Source of the DNA: JAQBRD01 sp041158765
GTDB lineage: Bacteria > Patescibacteriota > Minisyncoccia > Phycocordibacterales > PALSA-1337
Direction: 5' to 3'
Assembly: GCA_041158765.1 (NCBI GenBank)
Contig: JBEBAU010000030.1
Location: forward strand, 1 to 8,022
DNA length: 8,022 nt
The notes below the pieces were generated by a model, which did not search any database, was not told where the DNA came from, and was given only the letters and a program-made list of their open reading frames with translations. Below, one piece after another: positions 1 through 6,330 of this stretch; positions within the stretch are counted from its first letter, which is position 1, and each line of letters begins with the position of its first letter. The position numbers were made by a program, and so were the translations under genes.

Positions 1-1323
1 GAAAAGCCCTGCATACACAGCGTACACTGCGCACATTGTCGCAAATGAAAAAGATGATACGGTAAAAACTGCTCCCGGCAAATGCGCTGACACACGAACA
101 ACCCATAATTCATACGATAAGAGTGCATATGTTGGTATCGCAAAAAGGAATGCTACCCAATACCCTATCCAACCCCATAGATATCCACCGAGTCCGATAG
201 CAGTGACTACAAACATTGTTGCTGGAATCATCGGCAAGACAAGAATATTCACGATAACACCAATCACAGATATCTGTCCCATGAGATAGAAGATAAATGG
301 TGAAACAAAAATCTGCGTAGCAAAAGTTGTCGCAATAAGCCCACGCAAACCGGCAAATTCAGGAATATGAATACGTTCGAGCAATCCCTCTAGTGGTGAT
401 GCGAGAAGTACCAATGCAAGTGTCGCAAGAAATGAAAGCTGAAATGATGGATCATGTATGAGGATACTCGGATTTTGGAAAATCATAAGGTACGCTGCAA
501 TACCAAGTGCTCTACCAACTTGATACTGCCGATACGCAAGCTCCCCTACGAGACCAATCATTGCCATAATGCATGAGCGAACTACAGTTGCTCCCCCTCC
601 AACGAGAATACAGAACAAAATCATAGCAATACCACCAATAATAATTGCAGATGAGCGTGGCAAAAATGAGAGCATCCTGCGTATAGCCACAGCAACAATA
701 GTAATATTGTATCCAGACAAAACGACAATATGAATAAGCCCCGCTCGACGAAAATCATCAATGAGATCTTTTCCCAACGCGCTTTTTTCACCCACAACAA
801 GTCCTCCTGCAAGAGATGTTTGGGGCTCTCCAAGGACGGCTTTGATATGAGAAAGAAATTGGTGCTTTATGTGTATGAGTTTTGCGACAACAGGATTACC
901 TCTATTATGAGCAATAACTTGTATTGTGGGATTTTTTACTTGAAAGTAAATATCGTCTTTTGCTAAGAAATGTTCATAGTCGAACACTTGCCCATTTTCG
1001 CTTTTGAAACTTCGTGGCTTGAACAATGCCTTGCCAGATATTTCTATTTCATCTCCATATGCATACTTCGGATAGCGGGCGGTCTGAACAAGCACACGAA
1101 TCTTATCCTCAGAAGCACCGACGATTGTTACAGGAAATGATTGCCACAGACCTTTGTCCTGTGGATCATCATCAATAATACCGATATAGCTATCTTGTTC
1201 TGCAAGAATTGGTGGAGGCTGCTGAAAATAGAACCAATACCTTATACCAAGCACAAGAAGTGCAACAATCAATAATAGGACTTCCCACTTTTTTCGACTT
1301 TTTATTTTTGCTGAAATATCCAC
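1..1323 (-). CDS. comEC: ComEC/Rec2-family DNA uptake channel, C-terminus cut by the window edge
   Basis: This membrane protein is expected to form the inner-membrane channel that brings single-stranded DNA into the cytoplasm during natural transformation. The frame is open for 441 codons and runs off the left edge with no stop. A lysine/arginine-rich N-terminus precedes one hydrophobic segment (about 13-30). A soluble beta-rich region like the DUF4131/OB part of ComEC follows, with FDYEHFLA at 114-121. The multi-spanning competence domain contains AGGLVVGEKS (172-181), HIVVLSGYN (198-206) and DPSFQLSFLAT (291-301), then many hydrophobic helices. The usual SGLH of the core motif is SGYN here. 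The start is GTG at 1323-1321: a stop lies five codons upstream in frame and no ATG lies near. No Shine-Dalgarno is visible. It sits 39 bp after rnhA in the same direction. Whether a C-terminal metallo-beta-lactamase-like domain follows cannot be seen. The family call is secure; the start is less so. Confidence 0.93.
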   Translation of the reverse strand, partial: MDISAKIKSRKKWEVLLLIVALLVLGIRYWFYFQQPPPILAEQDSYIGIIDDDPQDKGLWQSFPVTIVGASEDKIRVLVQTARYPKYAYGDEIEISGKALFKPRSFKSENGQVFDYEHFLAKDDIYFQVKNPTIQVIAHNRGNPVVAKLIHIKHQFLSHIKAVLGEPQTSLAGGLVVGEKSALGKDLIDDFRRAGLIHIVVLSGYNITIVAVAIRRMLSFLPRSSAIIIGGIAMILFCILVGGGATVVRSCIMAMIGLVGELAYRQYQVGRALGIAAYLMIFQNPSILIHDPSFQLSFLATLALVLLASPLEGLLERIHIPEFAGLRGLIATTFATQIFVSPFIFYLMGQISVIGVIVNILVLPMIPATMFVVTAIGLGGYLWGWIGYWVAFLFAIPTYALLSYELWVVRVSAHLPGAVFTVSSFSFATMCAVYAVYAGLF

Positions 1324-1329
1324 CCACCC

Positions 1330-1335
1330 ATACTA
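1330..1335 (-). promoter_or_regulatory. Weak candidate -10 box ahead of comEC
   Basis: TAGTAT on the minus strand lies exactly 6 nt before the comEC GTG start. That is the spacing at which TATACT precedes other genes here. It matches TATAAT at only four of six positions and has no TGn extension, so this is a guess by analogy. The 39 bp between rnhA and comEC also permits simple read-through. Confidence 0.25.
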
Positions 1336-1362
1336 GCGAACGAAGATGAAATCCTAATAAAA

Positions 1363-2118
1363 TTATTTTGAAGAAGAAAATTCTGCAACAAGAACACGTT
1401 CTTCACCAGCAGAGAGAGCTTTTTTGAAACGAGCACCACGAGTCCCTTTCACTCGACTTTCACACTCAGCCCATGATTGATGCACCATAACCTTTCCATC
1501 AACTGAACTTACATATGAATACGCTTTTGCTTTTGAACGGCTGTTTTTTTCACTCTTTTCTGCAGAACGCTCTCGCACAGCAGAACTATCAATAGCAATA
1601 TTCAAAATATCTTTGATCGAATAGCCTGAAAGTGATCCATCATAGAGCTCAGGAGCGGTGGTATCTGCAAATCCAGTAGCAATGACGTCGCATCGTTCAT
1701 TTCCCGCAATACCAATGTGCCCGCCAACATATGTCCATGTGATGCTCACTGGTTTGACTGAATCAACGGCTTCGACAAGCGCCTCCCACAAATCACGATT
1801 TGAAACATCTTCTTTTTGAGATGTTTTCCAGCCTTTTGCCTGCCAACCTTTCACCCATTTGGTAATACCATTAATAAGATACGATGAATCAGTACAAATA
1901 GTGATTGCGGAACCATTCGGAATCGTGCCGAATAATTCGGAAACCTTCCGAATGCCACCAATAGCCGCCATAATCTCCATACGATTGTTAGTTGTCGGCT
2001 TTTCTCCACCACCAATTTCAATAACCCTATCCTGATCAGATACAACAATAACCGAACCCCAACCGCCAGGACCAGGATTCCCTCGAGATGAACCGTCAGT
2101 AAAAATCACTATTTTCAT
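1363..2118 (-). CDS. rnhA: Ribonuclease HI with a C-terminal viroplasmin-like (hybrid-binding) domain
   Basis: This cytoplasmic endonuclease is expected to cut RNA in RNA-DNA hybrids, as in R-loops and replication primers. Residues 1-150 form a complete RNase HI domain: TDGSSRGNPGPGG holds D8, RMEIMAAI holds E48, CTDSSYL holds D77, and GHIGIAGNERCD holds H134 and D144. These match the DEDD metal-binding set plus the flexible-loop histidine, with the usual 10-residue spacing from histidine to the last aspartate. A basic, tryptophan-rich handle (about 88-111) is present. After a linker of roughly 45 residues, 197-248 carries SWAECESRVKG and GARFKKA, which resembles the caulimovirus viroplasmin fold used as a hybrid-binding domain, normally at the N-terminus of RNase H1. 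Total length is 251 residues against about 155 for a bare enzyme. The ATG lies 3 nt after the recJ stop, and a -10 box overlaps the recJ end. No Shine-Dalgarno is seen. Confidence 0.93.
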   Translation of the reverse strand: MKIVIFTDGSSRGNPGPGGWGSVIVVSDQDRVIEIGGGEKPTTNNRMEIMAAIGGIRKVSELFGTIPNGSAITICTDSSYLINGITKWVKGWQAKGWKTSQKEDVSNRDLWEALVEAVDSVKPVSITWTYVGGHIGIAGNERCDVIATGFADTTAPELYDGSLSGYSIKDILNIAIDSSAVRERSAEKSEKNSRSKAKAYSYVSSVDGKVMVHQSWAECESRVKGTRGARFKKALSAGEERVLVAEFSSSK

Positions 2119-2121
2119 AGG

Positions 2122-3924
2122 CTACAGTATATCAACAATTCGTAAGCGAAGCTCGGTACGTCCACGAAACATCGATTTTTCAAATGTTGCAATAAGGTCT
2201 ATCGGCATATCGGCACGCAATTCCCTACCAGCACCGAGTGTTTCATTCCACATTTCTGGAGTCATGAAAAAACCAATCGCTTTTATTGGATACTTCCCAA
2301 CTCCAAACGCAAGTTCGAGATGATTCTTTTCTTTGCCGAAACTCTTCACTTCAACAGGTCGCACATTACGGAATATGAAGACAGGTTTTGGATTACCAGT
2401 TCCGAATGGAGCCAGCTTTTCAATATGTGCATACGTATTCCATGAAACATGATCAATTGAAAGCTCAGCATCAACATATTGTTCATCACCAATGACAGCG
2501 CCACTATTTTCAAGTGTCCGAATTTTTGAAAGAGCCTCCACAAGTGCCTCCTCAACCCGATGAACCATGTCTTTTGAAACGGCAAATCCTCCAGATTGAG
2601 AGTGTCCTCCGTATTGAATAAATAATCCCGGATGTGTCTCAGACGCCACGCGCATAATTTCAACTAGATTAGTAACACCGTCAGAACGGCATGAACCCTT
2701 GAGCACGCCATCGCCATCACGACCCCAGAGATATACCGGACACGTGAATTCCTCTGCGAGGGTATTCGCTACAAGACCGAGTAGCGAAGGTTTCCATTTT
2801 GGATTTCCTGTGAAAATAAGCGTCGGCTTCTCTGTCGTACCATATCGCTCTTTCATCACTTTTTTTACCTCCTTCGCAATCACTGCAACGGCCGCTTTGC
2901 GTTCATCATTAATTGCATTGAGATGATCAGCTGCAAGATCCGCCTCTGTTTCATCGTCAGTTGCAAGTAGACGAAAGGCGTCCATCGGTACTCCCATACG
3001 TGATGCAGCATTGATACGAGGACCGATAGTGAAACCAATATCATCTTCGACAAGGTGTTTCTGGGCTACGCCGAGTTTGCTAAGTAATCGCACAAGACCC
3101 AATCTCGGCGACATACGCAAAACTCGAAGACCGTAGTGAGCAAAAGCTCGATTTTCACCAGTAAGTGGCACCATATCTGACAAAGTTGCAATGCCAATCA
3201 TATCAAGCAGCCATTTTTCCCAGCCGCTTTTTACTAGAGCCTCGCTTGTCAATGGATTCTTCCCACGAATAGCCAAAGCTTGTATCACCTTATAAATTAC
3301 CCCTGCACCACAAAGCATTTTTTCTGGATATAAACAGTCGGACTGTTTTGGATTCACAATTGCATATGCTGGTGGCAAAATTTCCCCAGGAAGATGGTGA
3401 TCCGTAACAATCACATCAATACCCTTCTCTTGCGCAAGCCTCACACACCCAACATCCGCAATACCACAATCAATCGTAATAAGTAATTTGACTCCATCTT
3501 GTACGAAGCGTTCAATCGCTTCTTCATTCAAACCAAAGCCTTCATCGTGTCGATGTGGAATATAATTGGTGAAATTTTTGAAACCAATCTTTTTGAAAAA
3601 ATCATGTAGAGCAACACCGGCAGGAATTCCATCTGTATCATAATCACTATAAATAACTGTTTTTTCTTCACTACCAACCGCGCGAAGAATACGCTCAACA
3701 GCTTTTTCCATTCCTGCAAGCAAAAATGGATCGTGTGTATCACGATCATAATCAGGATTAATGAAACGCTCAGCCGTATCTACATCAGTAATACCACGAT
3801 GGAATAGGAGGTGTGCCAACATATCAGGATACGCTACAAGCTTCGAGCGATCAGCATCGCTCAGAGCTGGACGCACTGAGTACTTGCTCTTTTTTGTCTT
3901 TTTTTCTTTTGGCATAGCGGGCAT
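2122..3924 (-). CDS. recJ: Single-stranded-DNA-specific exonuclease RecJ
   Basis: RecJ degrades single-stranded DNA 5' to 3' in recombination, mismatch and base-excision repair, using two metal ions. The 600-residue protein has the DHH-DHHA1 layout. DYDTDG (94-99), IDCGI (151-155), TDHH (174-177) and LSDMVPL (248-254) supply the phosphoesterase metal ligands. GPRINAASRM (301-310) is the characteristic RecJ motif. GGHSQSGGF (439-447) is the DHHA1 motif, with serine and glycine where GGHxxAAG is usual. A C-terminal OB-like region of about 120 residues follows and ends at the stop. The N-terminus is short and lysine-rich. Of two close in-frame ATGs (3924 and 3915), 3924 is preferred because it lies 6 nt after a TATACT box. 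It heads a same-strand run with rnhA and comEC and is divergent from the HIT gene. All main catalytic residues are present, so an active enzyme is likely. Confidence 0.96.
   Translation of the reverse strand: MPAMPKEKKTKKSKYSVRPALSDADRSKLVAYPDMLAHLLFHRGITDVDTAERFINPDYDRDTHDPFLLAGMEKAVERILRAVGSEEKTVIYSDYDTDGIPAGVALHDFFKKIGFKNFTNYIPHRHDEGFGLNEEAIERFVQDGVKLLITIDCGIADVGCVRLAQEKGIDVIVTDHHLPGEILPPAYAIVNPKQSDCLYPEKMLCGAGVIYKVIQALAIRGKNPLTSEALVKSGWEKWLLDMIGIATLSDMVPLTGENRAFAHYGLRVLRMSPRLGLVRLLSKLGVAQKHLVEDDIGFTIGPRINAASRMGVPMDAFRLLATDDETEADLAADHLNAINDERKAAVAVIAKEVKKVMKERYGTTEKPTLIFTGNPKWKPSLLGLVANTLAEEFTCPVYLWGRDGDGVLKGSCRSDGVTNLVEIMRVASETHPGLFIQYGGHSQSGGFAVSKDMVHRVEEALVEALSKIRTLENSGAVIGDEQYVDAELSIDHVSWNTYAHIEKLAPFGTGNPKPVFIFRNVRPVEVKSFGKEKNHLELAFGVGKYPIKAIGFFMTPEMWNETLGAGRELRADMPIDLIATFEKSMFRGRTELRLRIVDIL
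2126..2134 (-). promoter_or_regulatory. Extended -10 promoter for rnhA inside the recJ 3' end
   Basis: The minus strand reads TGATATACT, an extended -10 element (TGn then TATACT). Its last base is 7 nt before the rnhA ATG. The same bases encode the final D-I-L residues of RecJ. No good -35 is seen 17 nt upstream, which extended -10 promoters can tolerate. Transcription would begin at about the start codon, giving a leaderless rnhA mRNA. Promoter function is inferred from sequence and from the same motif at other starts in this window. Confidence 0.5.
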
Positions 3925-3930
3925 TCAGAG

Positions 3931-3939
3931 AGTATACCA
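3931..3939 (-). promoter_or_regulatory. Extended -10 promoter for recJ
   Basis: The minus strand reads TGGTATACT, a TGn-extended -10, with exactly 6 nt between TATACT and the recJ ATG at 3924. The position of a -35 at standard spacing (3954-3959, TAATTT) matches poorly. The predicted transcription start falls on the ATG itself. This element supports the upstream of the two candidate recJ starts. Confidence 0.6.
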
Positions 3940-3940
3940 T

Positions 3941-3969
3941 GTGACATTAATTGAAATTATCGCTATACT
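3941..3969 (+). promoter_or_regulatory. Sigma-70-type promoter for the HIT gene, predicted leaderless
   Basis: A -35 box GTGACA (3941-3946; five of six against TTGACA) and a -10 box TATACT (3964-3969; five of six against TATAAT) are separated by 17 bp, the preferred spacer. The ATG at 3976 begins 6 nt after the -10, so transcription should start at the ATG. The -35 box lies inside the spacer of the opposing recJ promoter, so RNA polymerase could hardly occupy both at once. Confidence 0.7.
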
Positions 3970-3975
3970 TTGAAT

Positions 3976-4365
3976 ATGAAAAATGTCGAGCAAAATTGCG
4001 TATTCTGCAAAATCATAGCCAAGCAAATACCGTCAACCACCGTCTTTGAAGACGAACATTTCCTTGCTTTTCTCTCGATAGACCCTCGATCACCCGGACA
4101 CACGCTCATTATTCCCAAGGAGCACTATCGATGGGTTTGGGATGTTCCTGCGCCTCTCTATACTGACTATTTCTCTCTCGCAAAAAAGATCGCCGAGGCT
4201 CAAAAAAAGGCTTTCAGCCAAGAACTTGTTTGTGCACATGTAGAAGGCGAAGAAGTCCCTCATGCGCATATTTGGATATATCCCGATCGTACAACACCAG
4301 GAGACAAAAAAGACTTTGAAGGTAATGCTATGAAAATCCGCGAAGCCCTCGCAAAACAAGGCTAG
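3976..4365 (+). CDS. HIT-family nucleotide hydrolase/transferase with altered third histidine
   Basis: HIT proteins act on nucleoside phosphoramidates, dinucleoside polyphosphates and related substrates through a histidine nucleophile in the motif HxHxHxx. This 129-residue protein is of normal length for the bacterial Hint/Hit branch. An N-terminal CVFC (C8, C11), with H50 further on, looks like the zinc site of many bacterial HIT proteins. SPGHTLIIPKEH (39-50) is the conserved core strand. The active-site region reads EVPHAHIWIYP (93-103): the first two histidines (H96, H98, the latter the expected nucleophile) are kept, but the third is W100. ATG at 3976 is chosen over an in-frame TTG at 3970 because the TTG abuts the -10 box. 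The gene is alone on the plus strand, divergent from recJ and convergent with pgk 16 bp downstream. The physiological substrate cannot be told from sequence. Confidence 0.93.
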   Translation: MKNVEQNCVFCKIIAKQIPSTTVFEDEHFLAFLSIDPRSPGHTLIIPKEHYRWVWDVPAPLYTDYFSLAKKIAEAQKKAFSQELVCAHVEGEEVPHAHIWIYPDRTTPGDKKDFEGNAMKIREALAKQG

Positions 4366-4381
4366 CTTTTTTCATCCTTTA

Positions 4382-5533
4382 CTACTTCTCGAGTGCCTGT
4401 ATACCCGGTAGTGTTTCATTCGCGAGGAAATCAAGCATTGCTCCTCCTCCAGTTGAAATGAAGCTGAATTTGCTTTCGATACCGAGTTCAGCAATTGTTG
4501 CGAGCGTATCTCCCCCTCCAACGATAGTCTTCGCGCCACGACCAGTTGCTTCAGCGATTTTTTGAGCAAGAGCGAGTGTTGGCTGTTTATAGCCTTTTTC
4601 ATATGCACCAAGTGGACCATTCCAAAGAATGTATTTTGCTTGAGCGATTTTTTCACCGAGAGCAATAACTGTTTGAGGACCAGCATCATAAACAATGTCA
4701 CCTGCGCTAAGAGTATTGATAGGCTTCACGCTATTGCTTGTTCCTGACAAGACATTAGCATCTGATGGCAGCATAAGCTTAGGGCTACCTGAAAATCGAG
4801 ACAATTTGAAATTCTCAGGAGATACGAGCGAAGCACCAACTTCAATACCCGCTTCTTTGAAAAAGTTATTTGCGAGTGCTCCACCAACAAAAACTGTATC
4901 CGCAACATTCATGAACTTTTCAATAAGAGGAAGTTTGGTATCGAATTTCGCCCCACAAAGTATGAATAAGAATGGCCTATCAGTCACTGGATCTGGATGA
5001 AAAGCAGAACTCAAATGAACAATCTCTTGCTCAAGAAGAGGGCCACAATAACTTGGAAGAAATTCTGTTACTGCACAAACCGAAGCGTGTTCACGGTGAG
5101 AAACAGAGAATGCATCATTCACATAGATATCAGCAAGAGATGCAAGCTCTTTTGCAAAGACCGTATCATTGTTTTTTTCACCAGGATTTATGCGAAGGTT
5201 TTCGAGCAAAATACAATCGCCATCATGCAATTCTTCAATCTGAGGAAGAGCGTTGCGATAATTTCGTACAAAACCACATGAAACACCGAGCATTTTCAAT
5301 CTATCGGCAATTGGAGCAAGTGTCGGTCCCCCATTAGCTTCAGATGTCTCAATATGGCTTATCATAATGACTCGCACGCCAGCCTCACGAAGCATGGTAA
5401 TTGTTGGTAATGCTACTCTAATTCGGAAATCATCAACAACACGGCCGTTAGCAACCGGCACATTGAAATCAAAACGCACAAGAACTTTCACCCCTTTCAA
5501 ATCTGCTGATTTTAATTCACGAAGAAATTTCAT
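4382..5533 (-). CDS. pgk: Phosphoglycerate kinase lacking the HLGRP arginine
   Basis: This cytoplasmic glycolytic enzyme converts 1,3-bisphosphoglycerate plus ADP into 3-phosphoglycerate plus ATP. The 383 residues are slightly short for the family (about 390-420). N-domain motifs are VLVRFDFNVP (17-26), DDFRIRVALPTI (34-45), ENLRINPGE (111-119) and NDAFSVSHREHAS (139-151). Nucleotide-side motifs are CGAKFDTK, WNGPLGAYE, GGGDT (339-343) and STGGGA (360-365). The usual SHLGRPKG segment reads SHIETSEANG (59-68): H60 remains, but the arginine that helps hold the substrate phosphate is missing, although R20, R37, R114 and R147 are kept. The gene begins 16 bp after the tpiA stop, with neither a TATACT box nor a Shine-Dalgarno, so it is most likely co-transcribed with tpiA. 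It converges with the HIT gene. Despite the altered motif it is most simply a working Pgk. Confidence 0.96.
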   Translation of the reverse strand: MKFLRELKSADLKGVKVLVRFDFNVPVANGRVVDDFRIRVALPTITMLREAGVRVIMISHIETSEANGGPTLAPIADRLKMLGVSCGFVRNYRNALPQIEELHDGDCILLENLRINPGEKNNDTVFAKELASLADIYVNDAFSVSHREHASVCAVTEFLPSYCGPLLEQEIVHLSSAFHPDPVTDRPFLFILCGAKFDTKLPLIEKFMNVADTVFVGGALANNFFKEAGIEVGASLVSPENFKLSRFSGSPKLMLPSDANVLSGTSNSVKPINTLSAGDIVYDAGPQTVIALGEKIAQAKYILWNGPLGAYEKGYKQPTLALAQKIAEATGRGAKTIVGGGDTLATIAELGIESKFSFISTGGGAMLDFLANETLPGIQALEK

Positions 5534-5549
5534 TCTAAATAATTACCAA

Positions 5550-6308
5550 TTAGAGTGCGTCTACAACCTTCAAAAGCTCACTGAAACCAATAGGATTCAC
5601 GCTTTCACGTCCAACAAGCAAACCGTCTACAGCACCTTTTGAAATAATTTCACCAGCATTACGGAAATTAACTGAACCTCCATACAATACACGAACTTGT
5701 GTAGATTCATCTTGGCCGTACATATCCGCGAGAACTTTTCTGATGAAAATAGTCATTTCCTGAACAATTCCTGGGTCCATCGCTTCCTTAGCTCCAATTG
5801 CCCAGATAGGTTCATATGCGACTACGATATGTTTTGTGTATTTTTTTGAAATAAGAGCGAGAGATGCTTTTATTTGATCTCTCAGTGGATCGAGGTATGC
5901 TCCCTGATTGTCATGAATCTTTTCACCGACACACACAACAGCATTCATACCAGCATCAATAACTTGCTGTGCCTTTTTTGCGACGATTTCATCTGTTTCA
6001 CCTGCAGCACGACGTTCAGAATGTCCAACTATCACGTATTTTGCATCCATGTCACGCACCATTGCAGCACTCACTTCTCCAGTGAACGATCCTCTCTCTT
6101 CAATTGAGATATTTTGAGCTCCGAGCAATAGTGGTGAAGTGCTTTTTGCTGAGAGCACAAGATTCATGAATGGAAATGGTGGACAAACAACTACATCAAC
6201 CTTTGAAAGCTGTGCGGAGACCTTGCGCGCATCCTTTATGATGCGTTTTGCCTCATCGGTCGTGTCTGGATTCATTTTCCAATTTCCAACAACAAGTTTT
6301 CGTTTCAT
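5550..6308 (-). CDS. tpiA: Triosephosphate isomerase
   Basis: This enzyme interconverts dihydroxyacetone phosphate and glyceraldehyde-3-phosphate in the cytoplasm. The 252-residue TIM barrel is of standard length. GNWKMN (8-13) gives the catalytic K11, VGHSERR (94-100) gives the electrophile H96, and AYEPIWAIG (164-172) gives the catalytic base E166. The phosphate-binding YGGSVN and GLLVGRES segments are present near the C-terminus. The mobile loop 6 reads AIGAKEAMDP where most homologues have AIGTGKTATP: the length is the same but the tip differs. ATG at 6308 lies 6 nt after an extended -10 box in the 22 bp that separate it from the pilin gene, so it likely starts its own transcript with pgk downstream. 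Glyceraldehyde-3-phosphate dehydrogenase, the enzyme between the two, is not in the window. Confidence 0.97.
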   Translation of the reverse strand: MKRKLVVGNWKMNPDTTDEAKRIIKDARKVSAQLSKVDVVVCPPFPFMNLVLSAKSTSPLLLGAQNISIEERGSFTGEVSAAMVRDMDAKYVIVGHSERRAAGETDEIVAKKAQQVIDAGMNAVVCVGEKIHDNQGAYLDPLRDQIKASLALISKKYTKHIVVAYEPIWAIGAKEAMDPGIVQEMTIFIRKVLADMYGQDESTQVRVLYGGSVNFRNAGEIISKGAVDGLLVGRESVNPIGFSELLKVVDAL

Positions 6309-6314
6309 TCGAAT

Positions 6315-6323
6315 AGTATATCA
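6315..6323 (-). promoter_or_regulatory. Extended -10 promoter for the tpiA-pgk unit
   Basis: The minus strand reads TGATATACT, identical to the element before rnhA, with exactly 6 nt to the tpiA ATG. No -35 match exists at 17 bp. A TTGACA does occur but only 2 bp before TATACT, too close to act as a -35 for it. The element fills most of the 22-bp gap after the pilin gene, which implies that the glycolytic pair is transcribed independently of the pilin genes. Confidence 0.6.
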
Positions 6324-6330
6324 TGTCAAA

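Noticed and set aside
1327..1332. ATG in the rnhA-comEC gap as an alternative comEC start.
   Set aside because: It is in a different frame and meets a stop after nine codons; the GTG at 1323 opens the correct frame.
3970..3972. In-frame TTG as an earlier start for the HIT gene.
   Set aside because: It directly touches the TATACT -10 box, so it would lie upstream of the predicted transcript start; the ATG at 3976 fits the family's N-terminus better.
4344..4372. Possible terminator at the end of the HIT gene: AGCC/GGCT stem followed by six T residues.
   Set aside because: The stem is only 4 bp with a long loop, lies within the coding sequence and is separated from the T run, so it is too weak to call.
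4972..5337. Plus-strand open frame of about 120 codons opposite pgk.
   Set aside because: It is antisense to strongly conserved Pgk motifs, has a low-complexity composition rich in Q, H and E, and shows no recognisable domain; it is a shadow of the real gene.
6325..6330. TTGACA on the minus strand just before the tpiA -10 box.
   Set aside because: Only 2 bp separate it from TATACT; a -35 element needs about 17 bp, so the match is probably chance.
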